A stretch of 61,488 nt of DNA from Verrucomicrobiota bacterium (lineage in GTDB: Bacteria; Verrucomicrobiota; Verrucomicrobiia; Methylacidiphilales; UBA1321). Location of the stretch: the NCBI GenBank assembly GCA_013285645.1, contig JABDHJ010000014.1, forward strand, positions 1 through 61,488, given 5' to 3'. A program made the position numbers and the translations under genes. How positions within the stretch are numbered: position 1 is the stretch's first letter; each line of letters begins with the position of its first letter. Positions 1 to 8,276 of the stretch are shown here, one piece after another. The notes under the pieces are model-generated. The model had not been told where the DNA came from. It worked only from the letters and a program-made list of their open reading frames with translations, and did no database searches.

Positions 1-894
1 CTCGACGAGGTTGACCCGAAATTATTGGAGACGTATGAGAAATTGGGCATTCCGTTGCGCGAACGAGGACGTCTGGCAGGCGTTGCGCTGGACGCTGTAT
101 TTGACAGCGTCTCCGTAGGCACAACCTTCAAGGAGCAACTGGCAAAGAAAGGTATTATCTTCTGTCCCTTCAGCGAAGCGGTGCAGGAGCATCCCGACTT
201 GGTGCGCAAACATATCGGGACAGTCGTTCCTCCCACGGACAATTTTTACGCGTCGCTGAATTCAGCTGTCTTCACCGATGGATCGTTCTGCTACATTCCC
301 AAGGGCGTGCGTTGTCCGATGGAACTCTCCACCTATTTCCGGATCAATGCCGACAAGTCAGGCCAGTTTGAGCGGACGCTGATCGTGGCGGAAGAAGGCA
401 GCTATGTGAGTTATCTCGAGGGTTGCACGGCGCCGATGCGCGACGAAAATCAGCTCCATGCGGCCGTGGTCGAGCTCATCGCGATGGATGACGCGCAAAT
501 TAAATATTCGACCGTGCAGAACTGGTATCCCGGCGACGAGGCGGGACGTGGTGGCATTTATAATTTCGTCACCAAGCGCGGTCACTGCCGGGGACGCAAC
601 TCGAAAATTTCCTGGACTCAGGTAGAGACAGGTTCGGCCATCACCTGGAAATATCCAGGCTGTGTTTTGCTGGGCGACAATTCCGTTGGAGAATTTTATT
701 CGGTCGCGATGACGAACAATCATCAGCAGGCCGATACCGGCACCAAGATGATCCATATCGGCAAAAACACGCACAGCACCATTGTCTCAAAAGGCATTGG
801 GAGTGATTATCGCTGGCAGTTTATCTGTCTGGCTATGGCAACTTTCCCGCATCGTCATGAGATAAAGCTTCAAAGTGAAAGGATATGGGCATGA
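1..894 (+). pseudogene. sufB: SufB, Fe-S cluster scaffold subunit, 3'-truncated and 5' off-window
   Basis: The frame is open from base 1 ([14 protein letters not shown]...), so the true start lies left of the window. SufB is the core scaffold of the SUF Fe-S assembly complex (SufBCD). Family sequence is unmistakable: [50 protein letters not shown], and [15 protein letters not shown]. Homology stops abruptly after VSKGI (near base 798). The last ~30 codons are unrelated, and the stop overlaps the next gene's start. The missing ~170-190 C-terminal residues normally carry the conserved Cys and Glu needed for cluster assembly and the SufD interface, so this copy should be non-functional. No sufC, sufD or sufS follows. 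The shape suggests a deletion or recombination joint, or a chimeric contig. Confidence 0.85.
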
Positions 895-1826
895 GAAAAA
901 CCAACTCGTTGGCTGTTCTGATCTTTTTCATTATTCTGGGTACAGGCGGATTTTTCGCCTATATCGCAACGTCCGTTTCGGATGGAATTGGGACGGGAGT
1001 AGCAATCGTTACCTTTGTGGTTGCCGTCATTGTTTCCTCCGCCATCAAGATTGCGGACCAGTGGGACCGGGCGGTGGTCCTGCGGCTGGGCCGCTTTCAC
1101 GCCCTAAAGGGACCGGGCCTTTTTTTCATCATTCCGGTCATCGATGTCATCCCCTATTGGATTGATATCCGAGTGATCCCAACTTCCTTCAAGGCGGAAA
1201 AGACCCTGACCAAGGACACCGTTCCCGTGGACGTGGATGCGGTTCTCTTCTGGCAGGTCATCGACCCCAAGAAAGCCGCCCTGGATGTGGCTGACTATCG
1301 AAGTGCCATCGGGTGGGCCTCGCAAACCGCTTTGCGCGATGTCATCGGCAAGACCGTCCTTTCCGACATGCTGGAGGGCCGGGAAAAGATCAGCAGCGAA
1401 CTGCAAAAGATCATTGATGAGCGCACGGAACCGTGGGGCATCAAAGTCATTTCCGTTGAGGTCAAAGATGTCCTCATTCCCCCGGCCTTGGAAGATGCGA
1501 TGTCGATGCAGGCCCAGGCCGAACGGGAACGCCAGGCGCGCGTGATCTTGGGAGACTCGGAACGGCAGATCGCGGAAAAATTCGGAGAGGCGGCAAAGAC
1601 CTATGCAGGCAATCCCACCGCGTTTCACCTGAGGGCCATGAATATGCTCTACGAAGGGCTCAAGGAAAACTCGACCATTGTCATCGTGCCAAGCTCTGCG
1701 GTTGAAAGCATGCAATTAGGCGGCCTTGCGGGGATGACGGCGTTAACCATGGGACTCGGCAAAGAGAACGCTCAAAAAATACAAGCGGGCGCACCCACCG
1801 GATCCAATGGGCACGATAGAGATTAG
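891..1826 (+). CDS. SPFH/band-7 (slipin-like) membrane protein
   Basis: About 311 aa. Two N-terminal membrane segments (roughly residues 5-28 and 33-52) precede an SPFH domain with the slipin/stomatin pattern: [43 protein letters not shown] and [16 protein letters not shown]. An Ala/Glu/Arg-rich coiled coil ([17 protein letters not shown]) follows. Such proteins oligomerise at the inner membrane and organise microdomains or regulate membrane proteases. A start at 885 is possible, but the AAAGG at 878-882 is better spaced for the ATG at 891, which overlaps the stop of the truncated sufB. No NfeD partner, often paired with slipins, is adjacent. Confidence 0.9.
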   Translation: MRKTNSLAVLIFFIILGTGGFFAYIATSVSDGIGTGVAIVTFVVAVIVSSAIKIADQWDRAVVLRLGRFHALKGPGLFFIIPVIDVIPYWIDIRVIPTSFKAEKTLTKDTVPVDVDAVLFWQVIDPKKAALDVADYRSAIGWASQTALRDVIGKTVLSDMLEGREKISSELQKIIDERTEPWGIKVISVEVKDVLIPPALEDAMSMQAQAERERQARVILGDSERQIAEKFGEAAKTYAGNPTAFHLRAMNMLYEGLKENSTIVIVPSSAVESMQLGGLAGMTALTMGLGKENAQKIQAGAPTGSNGHDRD

Positions 1827-1833
1827 CAGAATC

Positions 1834-1862
1834 GAGTAGACCCTTCGTCGGCTGGTCTACTC
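1834..1862. terminator. hairpin between convergent genes
   Basis: Perfect 9-bp stem GAGTAGACC / GGTCTACTC with an 11-nt loop, placed between the convergent SPFH gene and the TetR gene; it overlaps the TetR stop codon. There is no clear T-run on either side, so termination activity is inferred from structure and position. Confidence 0.5.
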
Positions 1863-2435
1863 CCCCGCTTCCAATGCGGTATGCACGGTAGGAAGAACGG
1901 CATCAGCCAATTGGTCCGCCGAGGTCTTTTTTTCGCGACTCCATTGCAGCGCCGCACCTGCGATGGCCCAACTGACCATCGTCGCTTTTAGCTCGGGATT
2001 TTTGTCTTTATGGCGTTTTATGCCCTCCAGCAAAAATTCATAGAGAATGGTCTTCACTCGGGATTCGACGAAGGGCTCGAATTGTCGTTGGTGCTTCTGG
2101 CATCCGGAAGATACCTCGGCCAAGAAATCGCAGGCAGCGAGGATCAACTGCCTCAAGCTGGCTTCGCACGTCCCTTCGCTTCCCGCCATTCGGGCCTCAA
2201 TCAGCGTGCTGAAACGTTCGCCAATCATGGCCTCCAGCAACGCGAACTTGTCGGTGAAGTGATCGTAAAACGTGGCCCGGTTAAGGGTGGAGCGCTCGGT
2301 GATGTCCTGAACCGAAATGAGATCGAAGGCCTTTTCCGCGAGCAGATCCTGGAAGGCCTGAAAGAGCATCTGCCGCGTGCGACGAATGCGGGGATCTATT
2401 TTGGTGGGATCAAGAACCATGCTTAAAAGTACCAT
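1857..2435 (-). CDS. TetR/AcrR-family transcriptional repressor
   Basis: 192 aa. The N-terminal helix-turn-helix is typical of TetR: KIDPRIRRTRQMLFQAFQDL, then SVQDITERSTLNRATFYDHF around residues 40-60, followed by an all-helical ligand domain with no recognisable ligand signature. It is divergent from the DUF5069-DoxX-AzoR genes and is the natural candidate to repress them. A second in-frame ATG at 2420 (MVLDPTKIDPR) is equally plausible, because the shared ACCATTTGACAAG box would then lie just upstream of the start, as it does for the ArsR gene at 4652. Confidence 0.88.
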   Translation of the reverse strand: MVLLSMVLDPTKIDPRIRRTRQMLFQAFQDLLAEKAFDLISVQDITERSTLNRATFYDHFTDKFALLEAMIGERFSTLIEARMAGSEGTCEASLRQLILAACDFLAEVSSGCQKHQRQFEPFVESRVKTILYEFLLEGIKRHKDKNPELKATMVSWAIAGAALQWSREKKTSADQLADAVLPTVHTALEAGE

Positions 2436-2443
2436 TTGACAAG
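2431..2443. promoter_or_regulatory. ACCATTTGACAAG box, copy 1
   Basis: Contains a perfect TTGACA -35-like hexamer reading toward the DUF5069 gene; 17 nt downstream lies TGCATT, a weak -10. The same 13 bases recur at 4667-4679 in front of the ArsR/SDR divergent pair. It may be a promoter element or a common operator. Confidence 0.4.
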
Positions 2444-2517
2444 CAACCCGTCTAGTGATGCATTACCTACATACGTTGTTTTACCATCTAATGACGACTA
2501 ACCAAACCAATAAACCT

Positions 2518-2955
2518 ATGAATACCTCTAAAAACCTCACAAAAGAAGCACCCCGCAGCCCCCGCAATCGCCTTGGCGACTACGCCCTCCTAGCACGCAT
2601 GATCGACAAAGGTCGTGCCGATCTCCAAGGACAGGTCGGCGAATATCATTTCGCCTGTCCGCTCGATCAAATGCTCTGCGAATTCAAGGGTGTAAAGGCC
2701 GACGAGGTCAAAAAGCTCCTCGGTTCTGGCGCTACTGATGAACAGGTTGTTACTTGGTTCAGCACCCAGGGCACGTCAAAGACGGCTGAAGAAATCAAGG
2801 CATGGTCCGCCGGAGTCGAAGGCTATCGTCCCTACGACAATCCGGAAAAGAAGGATTGGTTCGTCGGCGAATGCGCCAAGGTGGGCTTGAAGCCGGAAGC
2901 CTCAACACTAGTCGATTTTCTTGAAGCGGATGATGCCGCCAGTTTCAAAAACTAA
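2518..2955 (+). CDS. DUF5069 domain protein
   Basis: 145 aa from ATG 2518. It matches the DUF5069 pattern: PRSPRNRLGDYALLARMIDKGRADL near the N-terminus, FACPLDQMLCEFKGV, then a helical C-terminal half. The family is common in Verrucomicrobiota; its function is unknown. It heads a probable operon with the DoxX and AzoR genes and faces a TetR repressor. An upstream extension to 2455 (MMHYLHTLFYHL...) is not conserved-looking and was rejected. The start lacks a Shine-Dalgarno sequence; the leader is A/C-rich (AATAAACCT). Confidence 0.85.
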   Translation: MNTSKNLTKEAPRSPRNRLGDYALLARMIDKGRADLQGQVGEYHFACPLDQMLCEFKGVKADEVKKLLGSGATDEQVVTWFSTQGTSKTAEEIKAWSAGVEGYRPYDNPEKKDWFVGECAKVGLKPEASTLVDFLEADDAASFKN

Positions 2956-2961
2956 ACGCCC

Positions 2962-2998
2962 GTGGAAGGGCGGCGATATTCATTGCCGTCCTTTCCAC
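2962..2998 (+). terminator. strong hairpin after the DUF5069 gene
   Basis: GTGGAAGGGCGGC pairs with GCCGTCCTTTCCAC around a ~9-nt loop (about 13 bp with one bulge). It sits between DUF5069 and DoxX, with no good T-run, so it could attenuate transcription or stabilise the upstream mRNA. Confidence 0.45.
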
Positions 2999-3049
2999 CC
3001 TCTTAGTTCCTAACTCTATTCCTAAATTAAACCTTCAAAAAATATCCCT

Positions 3050-3421
3050 ATGAAAATTGCATCATGGATCGTTCAGATCCTGCTCGCCCTCGTTTTTATC
3101 GCCTCAGGTTCCATGAAACTGTTTGCCTTCGATCAGTTTGCCGCCTCGGCTCCAGCTTTGGCTGACCAGCGCGGGCTCGTGACATTTATTGGCATCGCGG
3201 AACTGGCCGGAGCGCTCGGCTTGATCTTGCCAGCTTTGACCAAAATTCTGCCCATTCTAACCACGTGGGCTGCCGTCGGCCTGGCCACCATCATGGTGCT
3301 GGCTACCGGTTTTCACCTTTCGCGCGCAGAGTACTCCCATGCCGTCGTGACAGTGATCTTTCTGGCTCTGGCGACCTTTGTCATCTACGCCCGTGGGTTC
3401 CAGTCCCAGCCAGCCTCATAA
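3050..3421 (+). CDS. DoxX-family small membrane protein
   Basis: 123 aa with four predicted membrane helices. It has DoxX-like features: IASGSMKLFAFDQF after helix 1, and IGIAELAGALGLILPAL leading helix 2. DoxX-like proteins are poorly understood quinone- or thiosulfate-linked membrane components that often accompany oxidative-stress and azoreductase genes, as here (AzoR follows by 51 bp). The ATG is preceded by AAATATCCCT, with no Shine-Dalgarno. Confidence 0.85.
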   Translation: MKIASWIVQILLALVFIASGSMKLFAFDQFAASAPALADQRGLVTFIGIAELAGALGLILPALTKILPILTTWAAVGLATIMVLATGFHLSRAEYSHAVVTVIFLALATFVIYARGFQSQPAS

Positions 3422-3472
3422 CAGTATCCTCCTTCATCCCCACTTCAACATATCGGTAAATCTAAAACTACT

Positions 3473-4102
3473 ATGTCTACACTACTCCACATTGATGCCA
3501 GCCCCCTCGGCGAAGCTTCCATCTCCCGGCACCTCTCCGCTCTATTCGTTCAGAAATGGCAACAAGCCCATCCCGACGACAAGGTAATCACGCGTGACCT
3601 CACCACAAGCGAGATTCAGCCGGTTGATGGCATCTGGGTGGGAGCGGCCTATACGCCGGAAGAATCCCGGACTGCCGCCCAAAAAGAAGCTCTCGCACTC
3701 TCGGACACATTGATCGCCGAGTTGGAAACTGCGGATGAATATGTGTTCGGCACGCCGATGCATAACTTTGGCATACCTTCCACCGCGAAACTCTGGATCG
3801 ACCAGATCGTCCGGGTGGGGCGTACATTCAGCTATAGTGAATCCGGCCCAGTGGGTCGACTGATGGGCAAGAAGGCGACTTTTCTGATCGCTTCTGGTGG
3901 CGTCTATAGCAAGGGTACTCCGATGGCACCTTACGATTTCGTCGAGCCCTATCTCCGCGCGGTCTTCGGCTTCCTCGGCGTTGACAAAACAGACTTCATC
4001 GTCGCGGGAGGCGCGGCCGCGGTGATGTCTGGCAAGGTTGATCGCGCCACTTTCCTCAAGCCGTTCGATGAAACTATCGAAGCGCGCTTCAAGCAGACCT
4101 AG
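3473..4102 (+). CDS. azoR: FMN-dependent NADH azoreductase
   Basis: 209 aa, the normal length for AzoR/AcpD. The flavodoxin-like fold reduces quinones and azo compounds by two-electron transfer from NADH. Visible motifs are LLHIDASPLGEASISRHL (phosphate-binding loop of the FMN site), TPMHNFGIPSTAKLWIDQI (FMN contact) and FLIASGGVYSKG. It is the last gene of the DUF5069-DoxX-AzoR set under the likely control of the divergent TetR; the set looks like a quinone/electrophile stress module. Cytoplasmic homodimer in the family. Confidence 0.92.
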   Translation: MSTLLHIDASPLGEASISRHLSALFVQKWQQAHPDDKVITRDLTTSEIQPVDGIWVGAAYTPEESRTAAQKEALALSDTLIAELETADEYVFGTPMHNFGIPSTAKLWIDQIVRVGRTFSYSESGPVGRLMGKKATFLIASGGVYSKGTPMAPYDFVEPYLRAVFGFLGVDKTDFIVAGGAAAVMSGKVDRATFLKPFDETIEARFKQT

Positions 4103-4132
4103 CCTGAGCCGTGTGCCTAGGTTAACTGCCGT

Positions 4133-4241
4133 TAGGGCCTGTTAACACTACGCTCAAAAAATTCTGCAACCCTGAAAGGGTTGCCATGAGGCCGCCAAGC
4201 TTAAGAGGTGACGCGTTGAATATTAGTGTGAACAGGCCCTA
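4133..4241. mobile_element. MITE-like element with 18-bp terminal inverted repeats
   Basis: The ends are TAGGGCCTGTTAACACTA (4133-4150) and the inverted partner TAGGGCCTGTTCACACTA (complement of 4224-4241), one mismatch in 18. TA stands at both outer ends, compatible with TA target duplication. There is no coding capacity. An internal perfect hairpin CAACCCT-GAA-AGGGTTG lies at 4167-4183. Probably a non-autonomous transposon remnant whose transposase is elsewhere. Confidence 0.7.
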
Positions 4242-4310
4242 GCATAAGGAGCATACGTGCTTCCTACTTAAAAATTGGCCACCAGGACGGGGTGCTTCAC
4301 TGCGCGGACG

Positions 4311-4652
4311 TTAGTGTTTGGATTTGTTGGCCTCGTTTTCATAAGCTTTAAGAATCGACACAATCATTGGGCCAAATTTTTTCTTCAGCTCTTGGCAGCG
4401 CGACGAGTTTTTAAGTTCAACGCCCTGGCGTTCGCTACGAATGAGGCCCGCTTCCCGAAGAGTCTTGAAGTGCTGCGACAGCGTGGACTTGGGAAGCTTC
4501 AAGTTGCCATTGGACAAAAAGGCGGCGCAGTTCATCGCGCACTCAGCCCCGACCAATTCTCCGTAGATGCGAACCCGGACAGGGTCGGAGAGGGCATAAA
4601 GAATGCCCTGCACGGTTATTTCCTGCAGAGACGGATGATAGAGGGGCCGCAT
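4311..4652 (-). CDS. ArsR-family winged-helix repressor
   Basis: 113 aa. Winged HTH: GILYALSDPVRVRIYGELVG, then the recognition helix KSTLSQHFKTLREAGLIRSERQGVE. A Cys pair (AECAMNCAAF) lies in the region preceding the recognition helix; whether it senses metal or thiol stress is unknown. It is divergent from the two SDR genes at 4780 and 5575 and probably represses them, a frequent arrangement for this subfamily. Confidence 0.88.
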   Translation of the reverse strand: MRPLYHPSLQEITVQGILYALSDPVRVRIYGELVGAECAMNCAAFLSNGNLKLPKSTLSQHFKTLREAGLIRSERQGVELKNSSRCQELKKKFGPMIVSILKAYENEANKSKH

Positions 4653-4666
4653 AAAAAGAATGTATC

Positions 4667-4679
4667 ACCATTTGACAAG
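4667..4679. promoter_or_regulatory. ACCATTTGACAAG box, copy 2
   Basis: Identical over 13 bp to 2431-2443 and similarly placed between a repressor gene and its divergent redox operon. It lies about 14 bp upstream of the ArsR start. Confidence 0.4.
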
Positions 4680-4779
4680 ATAGTCCATTAGTTCGACGTT
4701 ACGGAACTAAAGAACTGATTTGCTAACTAAAAACATCGGTTCAATCGCAAACACAACGAGTCTCAACATGGAGAAAATC

Positions 4780-5535
4780 ATGCAAACATTAACAGGAACA
4801 ACGACGGGCAGGTTGAACGGAAAAATTGCAGTTATCACCGGCGGCACGACGGGGATAGGGCTGGCTGCGGCAAAGCTATTCGTCAGGGAGGGTGCCTATG
4901 TCTTCATCACAGGTCGTCGCCAGAAGGAACTCGACGAGGCCGTGAAGGCGATCGGCAGCAATGTTACGGGTGTTCAGGGAGACGTTGCAAACCTGGCCGA
5001 CCTTGATCGTCTCTACGAGACCGTCGGCAAAGTGAAAGGGCGAATCGATATCGTTTTCGCAAATGCCGGCACTGCTGAATTCGCTCCCTTGGAAAAAATC
5101 ACCGAGGAGCATTTCGACAAGCTATTTGAGATCAATGTAAAGGGAACCCTGTTCACAGTCCAAAAGGCGTTACCGCTCCTGAATGATGGTGGCTCGATCA
5201 TTCTCACGGGCTCTATCGCGGGTATCAAAGGTACTCCCGCCTTCGGTGTCTACGGCGCGACCAAGGCTGCCATTCGCTGCTTCGTGCGAGCCTGGACTGT
5301 GGAACTGAAGGATCGTCGCATCCGGTCAAATGTACTGAGCCCGGGGCCGGTCGATACACCCATTTTGGCAGGGCAGCCTCCGGACGCTATTGCACGGATC
5401 GTATCCACCATCCCGATGGGGCGCATGGGAGAGCCCGAAGAAATCGCCAAGGCAGCACTTTTCTTGGCCTCGGACGATTCCAGTTTCGTCACCGGCACCG
5501 AACTGTTCGTCGATGGAGGCAGAGCGCAAATCTAA
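4780..5535 (+). CDS. short-chain dehydrogenase/reductase (SDR)
   Basis: 251 aa classical SDR. From ATG 4780 the cofactor loop is TGGTTGIG (residues 20-27), then NAG at 95-97 and the catalytic tetrad N119, S145, Y158, K162. Arg46-Arg47 after beta-2 (TGRR) suggests NADP preference. The C-terminal [12 protein letters not shown] is typical. The substrate cannot be inferred. The 4780 start was chosen because GGAG lies 6 nt upstream; alternatives at 4768 and TTG 4720 are less likely. It is the first gene of a two-SDR operon divergent from ArsR. Confidence 0.9.
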   Translation: MQTLTGTTTGRLNGKIAVITGGTTGIGLAAAKLFVREGAYVFITGRRQKELDEAVKAIGSNVTGVQGDVANLADLDRLYETVGKVKGRIDIVFANAGTAEFAPLEKITEEHFDKLFEINVKGTLFTVQKALPLLNDGGSIILTGSIAGIKGTPAFGVYGATKAAIRCFVRAWTVELKDRRIRSNVLSPGPVDTPILAGQPPDAIARIVSTIPMGRMGEPEEIAKAALFLASDDSSFVTGTELFVDGGRAQI

Positions 5536-5574
5536 CTAACAAACAACCCTACAAGACAAAGAAAGAAGAAACAT

Positions 5575-6330
5575 ATGAGCTCTAACTACGGACAAAAATT
5601 GGCAGGTAAAGTCGCGCTGGTTACTGGCGGATCGAGAGGCATCGGCGCAGCAATTGCCAAGCGACTGGCAGCCGACGGGGCAAGTGTGGCGATTACTTAC
5701 ACCAAGGGCGCGGACGCCGCCGCTTCGGTTGTTAAAGCGATTGGAAGTACCGGCAAAAAGGCGATTGCAATTCAAGCGGACGCCGCCGATGCCAAGGCCG
5801 TCACGGCCGCGGTCGACAAGACTGCCGCGACCTTCGGTCGCCTGGATATATTGGTGAACAATGCAGGCACGGCCCTTCCGGCGCCCTTCGAACAGGCCAC
5901 TCTGGAAGACATGGACCGCGTGATTGACATCAACATTCGCGGCGTATTTGTCGCGACGCAGGCGGCGTTAAAACACATGGGAGATGGCGGTCGCATCATC
6001 ATGATCGGCTCGGCCGTGGGCGAACGCGTGATGGTGCCCGGCTTGGTGCCTTATGCGGCAACAAAGGGAGCCGTGAAAATCTTTACCCAGGGATTGTCCC
6101 GTGAAGTGGGGAGCCGGGGTATCACGGTCAACAACGTCCAGCCCGGCCCCATCGACACCGAGTTGAACCCCGCTGCAGGTGAATGGGCGGTACCCCAGAA
6201 GGCCCAGACCGCACTCAATCGCTATGGCCATGTTGACGACATCGCCGCGATGGTGGCATTCGTCGCCGGTCCGGAAGCGTCTTACATCACTGGTGCGAAC
6301 CTGACCGTCGATGGCGGTATGAACGCCTAA
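5575..6330 (+). CDS. SDR oxidoreductase, 3-oxoacyl-ACP reductase-like
   Basis: 251 aa classical SDR with TGGSRGIG (17-24), NNAG (95-98) and tetrad N120, S146, Y160, K164; it ends in ITGANLTVDGGMNA. An AAGAAAGAAGAA tract precedes the ATG. It lies 39 bp after the previous SDR, so the two are probably co-transcribed under the ArsR-type repressor. The pairing suggests a stress- or xenobiotic-induced carbonyl reduction step; the FabG resemblance is generic and does not indicate fatty-acid synthesis. Confidence 0.9.
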   Translation: MSSNYGQKLAGKVALVTGGSRGIGAAIAKRLAADGASVAITYTKGADAAASVVKAIGSTGKKAIAIQADAADAKAVTAAVDKTAATFGRLDILVNNAGTALPAPFEQATLEDMDRVIDINIRGVFVATQAALKHMGDGGRIIMIGSAVGERVMVPGLVPYAATKGAVKIFTQGLSREVGSRGITVNNVQPGPIDTELNPAAGEWAVPQKAQTALNRYGHVDDIAAMVAFVAGPEASYITGANLTVDGGMNA

Positions 6331-6400
6331 TCGCATCTTCAAAACGACGCTGGACCGAACGAAGCCGCATTCGTGAATCAAGTTGATGCTACCCCCGGCC

Positions 6401-6416
6401 ATGCACCGATGCGCAT
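6401..6416. promoter_or_regulatory. putative LacI-type operator, site 1
   Basis: ATGCACCGATGCGCAT: half-sites ATGCAC and (G)CGCAT around CGAT. One of seven intergenic copies in the window; it lies 184 bp before the FAD oxidoreductase gene in the 270-bp gap after the SDR operon, which otherwise contains nothing recognisable. Confidence 0.6.
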
Positions 6417-6600
6417 AACGAAGCTTTTGCATGAATATAGAGAGGAGGTGAGAATCGCCCACATGCATTAACGAAAGGTTCTTGAAAAGGCAGTCCAGCC
6501 CTAAAATCCAAGGCAATTCTCCCGGCCAACATTGGCTATCTGAGAAGACAGCTCGCTTTTTTGGCCCCTTTACAAGGCACCCTCAACGGTTTCTCCCTCT

Positions 6601-8229
6601 ATGAATCCAAGTGAATTTCTCAACCTACCTTCCTCCTGTAATATTCTGATCGTTGGCGGAGGCACCGGGGGAGTGGCGGCGGCATTGGCGGCGTGCGAAA
6701 GGGGCCAGCGTGTCGTCATGACCGAACCGACCGAGTGGATCGGCGGGCAATTGACCCAGCAGGCGGTGCCGCCGGATGAAAACCGTTGGATCGAGCAGGG
6801 AGGCGCCACCCGGCGTTACCTGCGCTATCGCCAGGAAGTGCGTGATTTTTATCGGCGTCATTATCCCCTCACGGCCACGGCCATGCGTAACTCCTGCCTC
6901 AACCCCGGCAACGGCAGCGTCAGCATTCTTTGCCACGAGTTCCGCGTCAGCCTCTCCGTGCTTGAGGCGATGCTGGCGCCTTACGTCGCCAGCGGTCACT
7001 TGTTCATTGCGCGGGGCTGCGAGCCGGTCCATGCCGAGGTTTCCGGCGACGTCGTCAAGGCCGTGACGTTCCGCCATGTCTCGGTCTCCGGGCAAAGACG
7101 GGTTGAGGCAGCCTACGTCATCGACGCAACGGAAACCGGCGATTTGCTGCCTCTGACGGGGACCGAATATGTGACCGGGTTCGAATCGCGTGACATGACG
7201 GGAGAACCTTCCGCCCGCGAAAAGTACGAGCCGATGAACATGCAGGCGATCAGCTGGTGCTTCGCCGTCGATCACCTCGAGGGCGAGGACCACGTCATCG
7301 ATAAGCCGACCGATTATGATTTCTGGCGCAACTACGTCCCGGATCTGAAACCGTCCTGGGGCAGTCCGCTGCTGTCGTGGTCGGCAACGCATCCCCGCAC
7401 CTTGAAATCGGTCGAGCGGGAATTTATTCCCAACCAGCAACGGTTCAATGGCTGCCAGAACCTCTGGACGTTTCGCCGCATCATCGACCGCTCTCTCTAT
7501 ACCGAAGGCTTTTATCCGAGCGACATCGTGCTGGTGAACTGGCCGCAGATCGATTACCTGCCCGGTTCCATCATCGATGTGACGCCGGAAGAAAAGGAAA
7601 TGCATTTACGCGGCGCGCGCCAGCTTTCACTTTCGATGTTGTATTGGATGCAGACCGAAGCACCACACCATGGCGGTTCCTCCAAGAGGGGATTTCCTGG
7701 CCTGCGCTTGCGCTCCGACGTCACCGGCTATGGACCAGATGGCTTGGCCCTCCACGCCTACATCCGGGAGTCCCGACGCCTCAAGGCCCAGTTCACCGTT
7801 TGTGAACAGCATCTTTCGCTGGCCCTGCGAGGCAAGCACGGCTCCGAGCGCTTTGCCGACAGCATCGGCATCGGTCACTACAATATCGATCTTCATCCCT
7901 CCACCGGAGGCGACAACTATATCGATGTGGAAGCCTGCCCGTTCCAGATCCCCCTCAAGAGCTTGGTCCCGCTGCGCGTGCGAAATCTGCTGGCCGGCGC
8001 CAAGAACCTGGGGGTGACCCACATCACCAACGGCTGCTACCGGCTTCATCCTATCGAATGGAATATCGGTGAAGCCGCCGGAGCCCTCGCCGCCCATTGC
8101 GTGGCCGAAAACACCCAACCTCACGAAGTGACCGAGAACCGGAGCAAATTGAACGCCTTCCAAAGAGAACTTTCCCGCCAAGGTTTCGTCCTGGAATGGC
8201 CCGGCAATCCGGTTCCACTTAGTCTTTAA
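6601..8229 (+). CDS. FAD-dependent oxidoreductase (FAD_oxidored family)
   Basis: 542 aa. The N-terminal dinucleotide fold is ILIVGGGTGGVAAALAACERG (residues ~14-34), with a WIGGQLTQQAVPPDEN loop and a YVIDATETGDLLPL segment characteristic of this family. The C-terminal part (LLAGAKNLGVTHITNGCYRLHP) closes the FAD site. Homologues are abundant in Verrucomicrobiota and Planctomycetota near glycan-utilisation genes, and their substrates are largely unknown. No signal peptide is apparent, so probably cytoplasmic. The putative operator upstream suggests control with the sugar regulon. Confidence 0.85.
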   Translation: MNPSEFLNLPSSCNILIVGGGTGGVAAALAACERGQRVVMTEPTEWIGGQLTQQAVPPDENRWIEQGGATRRYLRYRQEVRDFYRRHYPLTATAMRNSCLNPGNGSVSILCHEFRVSLSVLEAMLAPYVASGHLFIARGCEPVHAEVSGDVVKAVTFRHVSVSGQRRVEAAYVIDATETGDLLPLTGTEYVTGFESRDMTGEPSAREKYEPMNMQAISWCFAVDHLEGEDHVIDKPTDYDFWRNYVPDLKPSWGSPLLSWSATHPRTLKSVEREFIPNQQRFNGCQNLWTFRRIIDRSLYTEGFYPSDIVLVNWPQIDYLPGSIIDVTPEEKEMHLRGARQLSLSMLYWMQTEAPHHGGSSKRGFPGLRLRSDVTGYGPDGLALHAYIRESRRLKAQFTVCEQHLSLALRGKHGSERFADSIGIGHYNIDLHPSTGGDNYIDVEACPFQIPLKSLVPLRVRNLLAGAKNLGVTHITNGCYRLHPIEWNIGEAAGALAAHCVAENTQPHEVTENRSKLNAFQRELSRQGFVLEWPGNPVPLSL

Positions 8230-8247
8230 TCCTAATGGTACGGCGCT

Positions 8248-8269
8248 CCTGCATCTCAATTGAGGCAGG
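8248..8269. terminator. hairpin between convergent genes
   Basis: CCTGC-AT-CTCAATTGAG-GCAGG forms a stem with a 2-nt bulge between the convergent FAD oxidoreductase and GH172-like genes. On the + strand it is followed by TGTTTCCTT, compatible with a weak intrinsic terminator. Confidence 0.45.
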
Positions 8270-8276
8270 TGTTTCC

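Noticed and set aside
6625..7605. 326-aa minus-strand frame inside the FAD oxidoreductase gene
   Set aside because: Antisense shadow; the plus-strand protein has clear FAD motifs.
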